6,953 bases of DNA from Alphaproteobacteria bacterium. GTDB lineage: Bacteria; Pseudomonadota; Alphaproteobacteria; UBA8366; GCA-2717185. Positions 1 to 6,331 of this stretch are shown piece by piece. The notes beneath the pieces are model-generated. The model worked only from the letters and a program-made list of their open reading frames with translations. It was not told the origin of the DNA and made no database searches. How positions within the stretch are numbered: the stretch's first letter is position 1; each line of letters starts with the position of its first letter. Position numbers and translations under genes: made by a program. Location of the stretch: contig JAESSL010000434.1 of the NCBI GenBank assembly GCA_016764135.1, positions 1-6,953 on the forward strand, given 5' to 3'.

Positions 1-880
1 ATTGCGGTGGCGATTCTGCGCTTAGGGCTGGTTGGCGTGTTTGTGCGTCGCCGTGTTCCAGAATTTGTTCGGTTTCTCGAAATAGGTCCTCGGCAACCTG
101 AATAACGGCGTCCCGATTGATTTGGTGCGTTTCCTCTAAAAAACCGAATAACAACAATCGTGAGCACAGAACGTTAAGTTTTCTCGGCACGCCGCCTGTA
201 TGCGCGTAAATTTCATCATAGGCGCTTTCCGTAAACTCCGGGTCGTTTTTCCAGCCAACCGCGTTCAACCGGTGTTCTATATAGGCGCGAATTTCTGGCT
301 TGCCGACAGGACCAAGATGATAGGAAGCGATAACCCGCTGCCGAAGCTGGTCGAGGTCTGGCGACGCCATCGTGCGGCGGAATTGCGGTTGACCAAGAAG
401 AAAACTTTGGAGGAGCGCTTTTCCATCGATTTGAAAATTCGACAACATGCGAAGTTCTTCAAGCGCCTGAAAGGAGAGATTTTGCACTTCATCGATGAGC
501 AGGACGCAACGCTTGCCTTCCGTGAGAAGGCCTTTAAACCGGGCCTCAAGCTGTTGTAGTAACGTCGCTTTGTCAGCGTCGGCGTGGTCCAGGTCGAAGG
601 TAGCTGCAATCATGCGAAGCATGTCGTCGCCGCCAAGTTGAGTGGTGACAATGGTCCCTGATACGTACTTTTGACGGTCCAGTGTCTCCAGCAAATGTCC
701 CATCAGTGTTGTTTTGCCCGCGCCGACATCGCCTGTAATGACAATAAAGCCTTCGCCCTGGCTTAGGCCAAACATCAGATGCGCCATGGCCCGTTTATGG
801 ACGCTGCTTTCGTAAAAAAAACGGTGGTCTGGCGTTAGCTGGAAAGGCAGGTCGGAGAGCTGGTAAAACTCGGTGTACAT
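1..880 (-). CDS. XrtA-associated ATPase (ExeA-like AAA+), partial: 3' end beyond the left edge
   Basis: The minus-strand frame translates without a stop from ATG at 880 to the window edge (293 complete codons). It starts MYTEFYQLSDLPFQLTPD, the usual opening of ExeA/GspA-like ATPases found beside exosortase A EPS genes. Walker A is GDVGAGKTT (about residues 50-58, K56), Walker B is VLLIDE (126-131), a sensor-1-like segment SFLLGQP follows near 159-165, and a GGVPRKLN sensor-2-like segment lies at about 230-237. The tail after residue 273 is polar and looks like a linker. The family belongs to the XrtA locus core, but its exact job in EPS assembly is not established; a cytoplasmic ATPase acting on the envelope complex is inferred. 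Only nine bases separate it from the upstream barrel gene, so it should be co-transcribed and perhaps translationally coupled. No strong Shine-Dalgarno is visible. Related families usually run about 270 residues or more, so little of the core domain should be missing. Confidence 0.93.
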   Translation of the reverse strand, partial: MYTEFYQLSDLPFQLTPDHRFFYESSVHKRAMAHLMFGLSQGEGFIVITGDVGAGKTTLMGHLLETLDRQKYVSGTIVTTQLGGDDMLRMIAATFDLDHADADKATLLQQLEARFKGLLTEGKRCVLLIDEVQNLSFQALEELRMLSNFQIDGKALLQSFLLGQPQFRRTMASPDLDQLRQRVIASYHLGPVGKPEIRAYIEHRLNAVGWKNDPEFTESAYDEIYAHTGGVPRKLNVLCSRLLLFGFLEETHQINRDAVIQVAEDLFRETEQILEHGDAQTRQPALSAESPPQ

Positions 881-889
881 TGTTGGAGC

Positions 890-2371
890 TTAAAACTGCT
901 TACGAATGCTGAGCGAGAGGGTGTTTTCCTCAAGATCGTCGCCAGCGACTTTGCTGTCGCGCTTTAAATAATTGTAACGCAAATCACCAGAGAAGTTTTT
1001 CTGCAGCGTATAGGACAAAAATGCGCCGCTTGTAAAAATGATATCTTCGGCGCCGGACGAACTCTGGATTGTCGATGAAATATTCATATTTACGCCGCCG
1101 CTTAAGTCAGGCCAGATTCTGCGGTTAATGTTCGCAGCGAACGTGACCACGACATCTTCTGTATTTAAATTTTTGTCTTCCTGGATATTGGCGCTACTGG
1201 AAATATTGTAGCTGTTCCGACCACTTTGGCCATTTAAGGCGATTGAAAATGTCTTTTGCAGCGTCGTTTTGTCCAGAAAATCAAAATTAAGCGCATTCGG
1301 GTTGGCGGGCAGGCCGGTTAGAGGATCAATCAGGCCTTGGCCAGCGTCGTCTCTAGCTACATTGTTTAGATTATCCGTCAGGTTTTGGCGCTCGGTTTTG
1401 ACTTCCTCTTCATAAGAAATTGTCAGTGCTGCTTTAGTTCCAAATTTATAGGAAGCGTCGGCGGAAATGTTTGTCCCTCCAAAGCGATGTCCAACTTCAA
1501 AACGGAGCGAGGACTTGGGTCCTGGCGTAATTCGAGCGCCACCGCGCCAGAAAATTTCAGCACTGTTATCAGCGTTTATTCCGGAGTTATCGATAGTTTC
1601 GCGACCAACCCGCGCCAAAAAATCGATATGTCGATTCCAGGCGTATTCGCCCGACATCTCGAGGGACTCGCGATCGGTGTCGTCATTGCTGAAAGAGCGA
1701 TTCCCGTTTACTTCCCATTTCGTACGGGAAAACTTTGGTCCGCTGCGTAACACGGTGGTCAGTGTGATATTACGGTTGGCGTCGGGTTGCGCGTTGGCGG
1801 CGCCGGTATCTGTATCCAGGAAGCGAACTTCGCTGAACGATAGGATCAAATCGGTATCCGCCCAACTGCTATAACGATGCGCAAAGTTTGGCGTAACACT
1901 GTAGTTTACGACCATTGACTGATCGTTCGTACCCGCCCCACGATCTGAAGCTGTCAAACCGCCTGATCTTGCAAGGGATTGCTGGCTAATGGACGCCCGG
2001 GTATCAATGAAAATATGATCTTCCCAGAGTTCGACTTTTCCCGAACCAAGGAGTGAATGACGAAATGTATTCAGGTCACTGTTGTCCCAAAAAATATCCT
2101 TCGAAAGATCATAATTGAAGTCGAGTTGCAGCCGTGGTCCATTTCCAACAATAGCAATGCCAGCGGTTGTGGTCGTTATCATGTCGGCTTCTTTGCCGCT
2201 CTCAACGGATCGCGCATTATCTGTGACGCTTTGATCAAGAGTCACTGTCGGCGATAGCCGCCATTCGGCCGCGCTCGCCATTCCGGGCGTGAAAATTAGC
2301 GCTGCCATCGCAACAAGTGTTGCGGCGGTTGAATATCGTATAAAGGCGCGTTTTGGTAAGCGATGCGTCAT
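890..2371 (-). CDS. XrtA/PEP-CTERM system-associated outer-membrane beta-barrel protein (TIGR03016-like)
   Basis: This 493-residue protein begins with a Sec signal peptide: basic MTHRLPKR, a hydrophobic core around residues 15-29, and an ASA cleavage site near residue 34. The mature part starts EWRLSPTVTLDQSVTDN, which matches the start of the outer-membrane proteins coded next to XrtA EPS kinases. The rest is made of alternating polar/hydrophobic stretches rich in S, N, T and aromatics with no internal hydrophobic helix. The last residues are SLSIRKQF, ending in the C-terminal phenylalanine common to outer-membrane barrels. The frame is open upstream to a start at 2455, but that would overlap the kinase gene by 53 bases and put 28 polar residues before the signal peptide, so ATG at 2371 is chosen. 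The gap to the kinase stop is 31 bases and the ribosome binding site is weak. It probably acts in the outer membrane during EPS secretion; the specific role is unknown. Confidence 0.88.
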   Translation of the reverse strand: MTHRLPKRAFIRYSTAATLVAMAALIFTPGMASAAEWRLSPTVTLDQSVTDNARSVESGKEADMITTTTAGIAIVGNGPRLQLDFNYDLSKDIFWDNSDLNTFRHSLLGSGKVELWEDHIFIDTRASISQQSLARSGGLTASDRGAGTNDQSMVVNYSVTPNFAHRYSSWADTDLILSFSEVRFLDTDTGAANAQPDANRNITLTTVLRSGPKFSRTKWEVNGNRSFSNDDTDRESLEMSGEYAWNRHIDFLARVGRETIDNSGINADNSAEIFWRGGARITPGPKSSLRFEVGHRFGGTNISADASYKFGTKAALTISYEEEVKTERQNLTDNLNNVARDDAGQGLIDPLTGLPANPNALNFDFLDKTTLQKTFSIALNGQSGRNSYNISSSANIQEDKNLNTEDVVVTFAANINRRIWPDLSGGVNMNISSTIQSSSGAEDIIFTSGAFLSYTLQKNFSGDLRYNYLKRDSKVAGDDLEENTLSLSIRKQF

Positions 2372-2402
2372 TATATTAATTGAGTACCGATGGTGCGTTC
2401 GT

Positions 2403-3404
2403 TCATTTGTGGTATTCGTCGTAGTAAGTGTAGGCTTTGGACAGTCCGCTTCCAAAGGAGTTCGTCGATTTATTCAGAATAAAATTAATGTTTTGGCAGT
2501 TGCTGATCAAATCCAGGGATTGGTCAATTGTGTAGCGGTCCGTTTTGTCGCTTTCCACGACCATAACGATTTGGCCTACCAGGAGCGCTAGTACGCCTGG
2601 CTCGCTACTGGCGAGTACGGGCGGCGCGTCAATAATTATCATCCGGTCCGGATAGCGTTCGGCGATATCTCTCATGAAATCCGCCATTCGCTGGCTGGCG
2701 AGTAATTCCGTCGCCGATGGATGCCGGTCACCTGATGGCAGCACCGTCAAGTTCGGTATATTTGTTCGAACCAGGACGTCTGTAAGGTCCAGCGTGTCGT
2801 CAAGGAGCAGGTCGACGAGACCGTGGTGACTGGATATCTCCAGCACGGTGCATAGCTGGTGTTTGTAGACGTCCGCATCGATCAACATGACATGTAAATC
2901 ACGCTCGGCGGCAATGCTCATTGCTAAATTCAATGACGTAAAAGTTTTACCTTCGCCAGGCCGGGCGCTTGTCACCATCAGGACATTGCCGTTCTTAATT
3001 CGGCTTTCTTCCGCGCCGAAGGCATTCAATAACAAGGGCCTTTTAATGGTTCGGAATTCTTCGGCGAGCCTGGTTTGCGGCAAATTGGGTGAAATAAAAC
3101 CATCTCGCTGAATTCGCGCCAAGTCGATTTCAGCAAACTTTCCCTTGGCTGGGGGCTTGGCGTCTGGCTGTGATAGATGATTTTTTTCCTTTGGCGCATT
3201 CGTATTTGTATCGGCCGACGTTGTATTATTTGTCGCAGCGGCTGGCGTTGAGGGCGTTTGAATATTGGGTTTCGGCGAAGACGTTTCTTTTTGCATTGCC
3301 GCCAGTTTCTCTGCAGCGCGCTCGCTTAAAGACAGCTCGTTCTTCTGAGACTGCTTTTCAGCAAGGCGTTGAACCAAATTCAGGCGTTCTTCATCAGACG
3401 TCAC
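2403..3404 (-). CDS. XrtA-associated tyrosine autokinase (BY-kinase, Wzc kinase-domain type)
   Basis: This 333-residue cytoplasmic P-loop kinase belongs to the bacterial tyrosine kinase family. Walker A is SARPGEGKT (146-154, K153), Walker A' is MLIDAD (173-178) and Walker B is MIIIDAPP (255-262). The tail KAYTYYDEYHK holds four tyrosines (325, 327, 328, 331), the usual autophosphorylation cluster. An N-terminal helical part (about 1-40, with LSLSERAAEKL as in XrtA kinases) is joined to the kinase by a Pro/Thr/Asn/Ala-rich linker at about 42-88. RTIKRPLLLNAF (118-129) matches the helix before the P loop. The kinase is separate from its membrane adaptor, as in other XrtA loci. It would phosphorylate itself and regulate the chain-length determinant coded just upstream. 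Start is GTG at 3404, one base after the upstream stop, with AAGGG about ten bases before it. The one-base gap suggests coupled translation. Confidence 0.93.
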   Translation of the reverse strand: MTSDEERLNLVQRLAEKQSQKNELSLSERAAEKLAAMQKETSSPKPNIQTPSTPAAATNNTTSADTNTNAPKEKNHLSQPDAKPPAKGKFAEIDLARIQRDGFISPNLPQTRLAEEFRTIKRPLLLNAFGAEESRIKNGNVLMVTSARPGEGKTFTSLNLAMSIAAERDLHVMLIDADVYKHQLCTVLEISSHHGLVDLLLDDTLDLTDVLVRTNIPNLTVLPSGDRHPSATELLASQRMADFMRDIAERYPDRMIIIDAPPVLASSEPGVLALLVGQIVMVVESDKTDRYTIDQSLDLISNCQNINFILNKSTNSFGSGLSKAYTYYDEYHK

Positions 3405-3405
3405 G

Positions 3406-4074
3406 TTAAAATAACCCTTGTAGGAAACTTATGGATTTCACCGTTCCAATTATATCCGACAGCCAGGAGAGCTCTGTGGGTAGAGATTGTTTTTTCAGCA
3501 GCGCCGACAATTGGGATAGTTTCGGCGCCATAAACGCCAAAGCGGCGAATACGGCGGTAAGCGATGTGAACGCCATGGCGAACGCTAAATTTCCCATCGC
3601 ACGTCGAAATTTCTGCGAAGGTTCCGCTAACATATTGACGACGCCCAGCACGGGAATGCCAAAGGCGTCACCAAGTCGGTTCGCGGACGAAAACGTATCG
3701 TCCATTTGCACCAGTAGAAAAGCGATGCCGCCACCGACGCCTAGCCCCCCGAGTAAAACAACGGTGAGCAACAGAAAACGATTGGGCGCCGAAGGGACGA
3801 CGGGTACCTGAGGAGGGGCGATTATTCTGAACTGGACCGAATCCGTTGTGGCTTCGGCCGCTTGGGAAATTCGCGCGGATTCACGTCGTGTCAGGAATTC
3901 ATTAAATTTCTTTTTGATGACGTCATAATCACGATCCAGGTCCGCCAGTTGCGCTTCAACCTCAGGCGCCTTGTTTCTCAACTTTTCTAGATTTTCGTAC
4001 GCTTGTTCCGCTTCCTTCAAATTTCGCTCAAACATGAAAATATTTGTTTCAACATCACTTAGGTCCAAACGCAA
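3406..4074 (-). CDS. chain-length determinant, C-terminal part (downstream of apparent frameshift)
   Basis: This frame continues the Wzc-like protein begun at 5066. It opens at a TTG (4074), directly preceded by AAA and then TGA in the same frame, so there is no natural start region. The first 70 or so residues are a charged coiled coil (DVETNIFMFERNLKEAEQAY) that belongs inside the periplasmic domain. Then comes the proline-rich PPQVPVVPSAPNR motif (about 87-99) that precedes the second transmembrane helix (about 100-122) in Wzz/Wzc proteins, and MDDTFSSANRLGDAFGIPVLGVV, a typical sequence after that helix. A further hydrophobic segment lies at about 163-183. Joining the two frames with one extra A gives a protein of about 553 residues, close to the size of XrtA chain-length determinants. 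Reinitiation at the TTG would give a coiled coil without its first membrane anchor, so I read this as a gene fragment or a sequencing artefact rather than a separate gene. Confidence 0.85.
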   Translation of the reverse strand: MRLDLSDVETNIFMFERNLKEAEQAYENLEKLRNKAPEVEAQLADLDRDYDVIKKKFNEFLTRRESARISQAAEATTDSVQFRIIAPPQVPVVPSAPNRFLLLTVVLLGGLGVGGGIAFLLVQMDDTFSSANRLGDAFGIPVLGVVNMLAEPSQKFRRAMGNLAFAMAFTSLTAVFAALAFMAPKLSQLSALLKKQSLPTELSWLSDIIGTVKSISFLQGLF

Positions 4075-4079
4075 TTTTC
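4059..4079 (-). other. frameshift junction inside the chain-length determinant gene
   Basis: On the minus strand the reading TAT-GAA-AAT-TGC leads to a stop 15 bases after the AAT codon. Adding one A to the AAAA run (4074-4077 region) would give TAT-GAA-AAA-TTG-CGT, that is YEKLRLDLSD, which fits the family. The two frames share only this 21-base window, so the change must lie here. The bases do not form a canonical X-XXY-YYZ slippery heptamer in the zero frame. A lost base in a homopolymer (mutation or sequencing error) is therefore more likely than programmed frameshifting. Confidence 0.8.
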
Positions 4080-5066
4080 ATAGAGAGAATTAGGGATCTC
4101 CGTTTTGTTCGCCGCATTATTGCTAGAACTTTTCTCTTCGGCGCCTTGTTCGCTGGAAGACGACGCAAGTGATTTTTTTAGAGTTTCCAAACCTCGCTTT
4201 GCAGAAACCACATCAGGGTGATTTTCCGTATATCGAAGGAGCAGTAGATCAAGGTTTTCCTGTAAACGTTCAATGCGTTGTCCCTGTGGTGACTGTCGGC
4301 GCCTTTCCAGGATAATTTGTGGCGGTGTATTTAATTTTAGAAACTGAGGAACGACTTTAAGTTGGGAATTCAATTGGTTTTTACGTAAAATGGTATCTTC
4401 GTATTCCCGTTTAGCTCGATTTTTCGCTGCCTTCGAAGCATTGATTTGGGTTGAAAACGTTCCTCCGGCGAGAACATCAGCATTTCGAAACTTGAATTCC
4501 GCCCGTCGAATTTCAGCTTCTTTGAGTTGGCGTTCATAAATTTCCAATTGTGATTCAATAAACGCGCGCGCGCTTTCCATGTCCTGTCGGGTTTGCCCCA
4601 AGTTTGACTCGACGAAAATGGTCAATAAGGCTTGGACAATGGATTTTGCGAGAACCGGATCTTTGTCTGTGTAGGAAACCGTAAACAAGTTTCCGCCCTG
4701 CGCCTTAATTCGTGCGCTTTTTTTTAGTCGGCGCAGTAAACTCTCAAGTTCAATAGGCGTGGTGACTTCAAGGTCGAGGTCGGTCGCGCGCGCAACTTCT
4801 TGCAGGTTTGGTCGACTGAGCAACGTTCGTTGCATAAAAGCGACTTCTTGTTCAATATTGGTTGCAACGGCGATACCCCGCAACAAGGGCCCCAGGAGCG
4901 ATGAGGTGTCTATATAAACTCGCGCTTCGGATTCGTATTTGTCTGGCAGGATGACGACGACGGCCCATCCCACAAGACTAATGAGCCACGCCGCAGCCAG
5001 AACATACCACCGCCGCCGCCAGAATGCGGAAAGGAGCGACAGTAATTCAAAACGATCAAAATTCAT
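4059..5066 (-). CDS. XrtA system polysaccharide chain-length determinant (Wzz/Wzc-like), N-terminal part, cut by frameshift
   Basis: The 335-residue frame holds the Wzz domain of the inner-membrane copolymerase that sets EPS chain length. The first transmembrane helix is at about 20-40 (YVLAAAWLISLVGWAVVVIL), followed by PDKYESEARVYIDTSSLLGP, the usual start of the periplasmic domain. Long coiled coils lie at about 157-232 and 262-300, including RYTENHPDVVSAKR (278-290), a signature of XrtA chain-length proteins. The frame ends NSLYENCVWT-stop, where relatives continue with a coiled coil; the expected continuation (LRLDLSDVE) is present in the -1 frame. It therefore lacks the second membrane helix and the part that would contact the kinase. 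Start ATG at 5066 overlaps the stop of a possible small ORF (ATGA) and lies ten bases from a strong hairpin. No good Shine-Dalgarno is seen, so translational coupling is plausible. Confidence 0.9.
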   Translation of the reverse strand: MNFDRFELLSLLSAFWRRRWYVLAAAWLISLVGWAVVVILPDKYESEARVYIDTSSLLGPLLRGIAVATNIEQEVAFMQRTLLSRPNLQEVARATDLDLEVTTPIELESLLRRLKKSARIKAQGGNLFTVSYTDKDPVLAKSIVQALLTIFVESNLGQTRQDMESARAFIESQLEIYERQLKEAEIRRAEFKFRNADVLAGGTFSTQINASKAAKNRAKREYEDTILRKNQLNSQLKVVPQFLKLNTPPQIILERRRQSPQGQRIERLQENLDLLLLRYTENHPDVVSAKRGLETLKKSLASSSSEQGAEEKSSSNNAANKTEIPNSLYENCVWT

Positions 5067-5239
5067 TGTTTATCACATTGAGCAATCGCGGCGGATTGCT
5101 CAATTACAAATAAATCCGGAACGAAGACGGCGGGATCATTTACTTGTGCGCCGATGCCGCTATTTTGCTTCACGGCAGGAAACGTCTGAACGTCACAAAT
5201 AGGACAGTCAACGAACCCGTCGTGTAAATATGGGCGCAT
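5063..5239 (-). CDS. possible small ORF (58 aa) between export and chain-length genes
   Basis: An open frame runs from ATG at 5239 to TGA at 5063-5065. The TGA overlaps the ATG of the chain-length gene as ATGA, a common coupling arrangement. The product starts MRPYLHDGFVDCPICDVQTF and ends AAIAQCDKQ, with a CPIC pair (Cys 12 and 15) and a third cysteine near the end. No signal peptide, membrane helix or known family is recognised. The frame is also open upstream into the end of the export gene, so the start is uncertain. There is no clear ribosome binding site, and the last third contains a perfect inverted repeat. It could be a real coupled leader peptide or a chance frame in a 207-base gap. 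I favour neither strongly. Confidence 0.3.
   Translation of the reverse strand: MRPYLHDGFVDCPICDVQTFPAVKQNSGIGAQVNDPAVFVPDLFVIEQSAAIAQCDKQ
5077..5104 (-). promoter_or_regulatory. perfect 11-bp inverted repeat / RNA hairpin just upstream of chain-length gene
   Basis: ATTGAGCAATC (5077-5087) and GATTGCTCAAT (5094-5104) are exact reverse complements separated by the six-base loop GCGGCG. The hairpin ends ten bases before the ATG at 5066. In transcript sense it is followed by GTGATAAACA, not by a T run, so it is a poor intrinsic terminator. It could mask or space the ribosome binding region, stabilise the downstream mRNA, or serve as a protein binding site. The structure is certain from the sequence; the function is inference. 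Confidence 0.6.
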
Positions 5240-5273
5240 GGATGCGGCCTTTTGAAAAGCAGGGGAAAAGATC

Positions 5274-5885
5274 CTAAAACCAGCTTTGCGGCACGATCAG
5301 GACATCGCCGGGTAACACATCGACATTGGCGGAAACATCGCCGTCCTTGATCAAATCGTCGAGCCGAACCCGATATGTAACCTTTTTACCTTCCGGGCCT
5401 CGTACAATTACAGCCCGATTGCCAGCGGCGAATTCTGTTAACCCGCCCACCGCGATCATGACGTCAAGGATGGTCATTTTCTCACGATATGGGATCGCCT
5501 GCGGTTGGGACGCCTCGCCGATTACACGGATTTGTTGTTCGAAAGGTCCCGTAAAACCCGTTACGATTATTGTGACAACCGGATTTTGCACAAATTCCGA
5601 CAAAACTTTTTCGACGTCACGCGCCAGCTGGGTTGGTGTTTTGTTCGCAGCGGCTAAATCTTCAATCAACGGAACGGAGAGTAATCCGTCGGGCCGAACC
5701 GGGACCGTTGTCGATAATTCAGGGTTTCGCCAGACGAAAATTTGTAAAACGTCGCCTGGTCCAATCAGGTACCCTGGCGAATCCGCAATGGATCTAGGGG
5801 CTGCCGTCGGAGCGTCCTGTAGATCCGAACATGCGCCAAGGCCTAGAAAAAGGATGCCCAGGATTGGAGTCAAAAAAGCTTTCAT
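5274..5885 (-). CDS. XrtA system polysaccharide export lipoprotein (Wza/OPX-like, TIGR03027-like)
   Basis: This outer-membrane lipoprotein of about 203 residues belongs to the polysaccharide biosynthesis/export family and would form or gate the exit channel for EPS. The N terminus MKAFLTPILGILFLGLGAC is a lipoprotein signal with lipobox LGAC, lipidated at Cys19. The export domain has YLIGPGDVLQIFVWRNPEL (about 40-58) and VRPDGLLSVPLI (63-74). The SLBB-like part follows from about 119 (IRVIGEASQPQAIPY, then TILDVMIAVGGL). The end VLPGDVLIVPQSWF is typical of the XrtA subgroup. The short length, without the extra SLBB repeats and helix of E. coli Wza, also fits that subgroup. ATG at 5885 gives the cleanest signal peptide. 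A GTG at 5906 in the same frame, preceded by GTGGGGA at good spacing, would add seven residues and cannot be excluded. It is the first gene of the visible EPS operon. Confidence 0.92.
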   Translation of the reverse strand: MKAFLTPILGILFLGLGACSDLQDAPTAAPRSIADSPGYLIGPGDVLQIFVWRNPELSTTVPVRPDGLLSVPLIEDLAAANKTPTQLARDVEKVLSEFVQNPVVTIIVTGFTGPFEQQIRVIGEASQPQAIPYREKMTILDVMIAVGGLTEFAAGNRAVIVRGPEGKKVTYRVRLDDLIKDGDVSANVDVLPGDVLIVPQSWF

Positions 5886-5936
5886 GCACAAACGCTCAAC
5901 GATCACTTCGAAATCCCCACTAAATATTTATCGCAC

Positions 5937-5949
5937 ACTATCCTATAGT
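5937..5949. promoter_or_regulatory. interrupted palindrome overlapping the EPS -10 candidate
   Basis: ACTAT-CCT-ATAGT is a 5-bp inverted repeat with a three-base centre. It lies over the candidate -10 box and start point of the EPS promoter, the place a repressor operator would sit. Short AT-rich palindromes also occur by chance, so this is only a candidate site. Confidence 0.25.
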
Positions 5950-5973
5950 ATTATTTGACGCGCAATACTTTAA
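5945..5973 (-). promoter_or_regulatory. candidate sigma-70-type promoter for the EPS operon
   Basis: In minus-strand sense, TTAAAG (5973-5968) and TACTAT (5950-5945) are separated by 17 bases. The -10 matches four of six consensus positions and the -35 only three. Transcription would start near 5938, leaving a leader of about 50 bases to the ATG at 5885. An interrupted palindrome overlaps the -10. The match is weak and the call is tentative. Confidence 0.28.
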
Positions 5974-6123
5974 CATTCTTTTAGACGAAATTTCCACTTT
6001 TTTAAACGGCCCCCTTTGTTCAGGCGATTCTAGTTAAAACCAAATCCTCCCGAATGAATCAAAATTGCGCCATTGACTTGGAAAGAGGAGGGAAGGGGCA
6101 GAGCGTCAGACTCAAAATGCTTC

Positions 6124-6164
6124 GAATCCAGGCATGGCGTTTTAGAATCCAGACAGGGCATTTT
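6124..6164. repeat. imperfect tandem direct repeat, 21-bp period
   Basis: GAATCCAGGCATGGCGTTTT (6124-6143) and GAATCCAGACAGGGCATTTT (6145-6164) match at 17 of 20 positions, with one base between copies. The 21-bp period equals two helical turns, so both copies face the same side of the DNA, as for tandem activator or response-regulator sites. It lies about 170-210 bases upstream of the TRAP gene and 240-280 bases upstream of the export gene. Confidence 0.5.
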
Positions 6165-6253
6165 TATCCGGAAACGACGTGACGCATCACCTTATCGAAC
6201 CCAAAGGCCTCGGTTCTGTTTTCGCCTTTTGACAATTTCATTTGTATGGACAA

Positions 6254-6281
6254 TTGACCCGGGGCTCGCAATGGCTAGATT
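6254..6281 (+). promoter_or_regulatory. candidate promoter for the TRAP permease gene
   Basis: TTGACC (6254-6259, five of six consensus) and TAGATT (6276-6281, four of six) are separated by 16 bases, giving a start near 6288 and a leader of roughly 44 bases. A perfect TTGACA also occurs at 6229-6234, but no good -10 stands 16-18 bases after it. Confidence 0.38.
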
Positions 6282-6316
6282 GGGGCGCGGCGTGAAGTTG
6301 AATCTGGTTTGGTAAA

Positions 6317-6323
6317 AAGGGAG
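6317..6323 (+). promoter_or_regulatory. ribosome binding site of the TRAP permease gene
   Basis: AAGGGAG ends eight bases before the ATG at 6332. It is the clearest Shine-Dalgarno in the window and fixes the start of the TRAP gene. Confidence 0.7.
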
Positions 6324-6331
6324 TTGTTTAT

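Larger units (their letters stand above)
5886..6331. other. divergent intergenic control region
   Basis: About 446 bases separate the export gene start from the TRAP permease start, reading in opposite directions. I see no convincing gene here. An 80-codon frame (TTG start, 6073-6315) lacks a ribosome binding site and family resemblance. The region contains promoter candidates on both sides, an interrupted palindrome (5937-5949), a ten-base palindrome TAAATATTTA (5921-5930), a 19-base all-purine run (6080-6098) and a 21-bp-period direct repeat (6124-6164). It probably carries the control of both transcripts. Confidence 0.6.

Noticed and set aside
200..609. Overlapping frames of about 110-120 codons on both strands within 200-609
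   Set aside because: Both are shadows of the ATPase gene, whose own frame carries Walker A, Walker B and sensor motifs and is open to the window edge.
4072..4080. Programmed -1 frameshift site in the chain-length gene
   Set aside because: The zero-frame codons GAA-AAT do not allow good re-pairing after a -1 slip (P site would read TGA), and no X-XXY-YYZ heptamer is present.
5077..5104. Intrinsic terminator between the export and chain-length genes
   Set aside because: The stem is strong, but no T run follows in the transcript direction and it lies only ten bases from the next start codon.
5326..5958. 210-codon plus-strand frame antisense to the export gene
   Set aside because: It is a shadow of the strongly supported export lipoprotein, with no family features of its own.
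6055..6075. Sigma-54 promoter (TGGCGC then TTGAT, minus strand)
   Set aside because: The GG element is present, but the GC element expected ten bases later is AT, so the essential dinucleotide is missing.
6117..6182. 21-codon frame (MLRIQAWRFRIQTGHFYPET...) encoding a sevenfold-codon repeat
   Set aside because: The peptide repeat is only the 21-bp DNA repeat read in frame. The purine-rich AGGAGG lies too far upstream to act as its ribosome binding site.
6073..6315. 80-codon plus-strand frame just upstream of the TRAP gene
   Set aside because: It begins at TTG with no ribosome binding site, is rich in Arg, resembles no family and overlaps the likely promoter of the TRAP gene.
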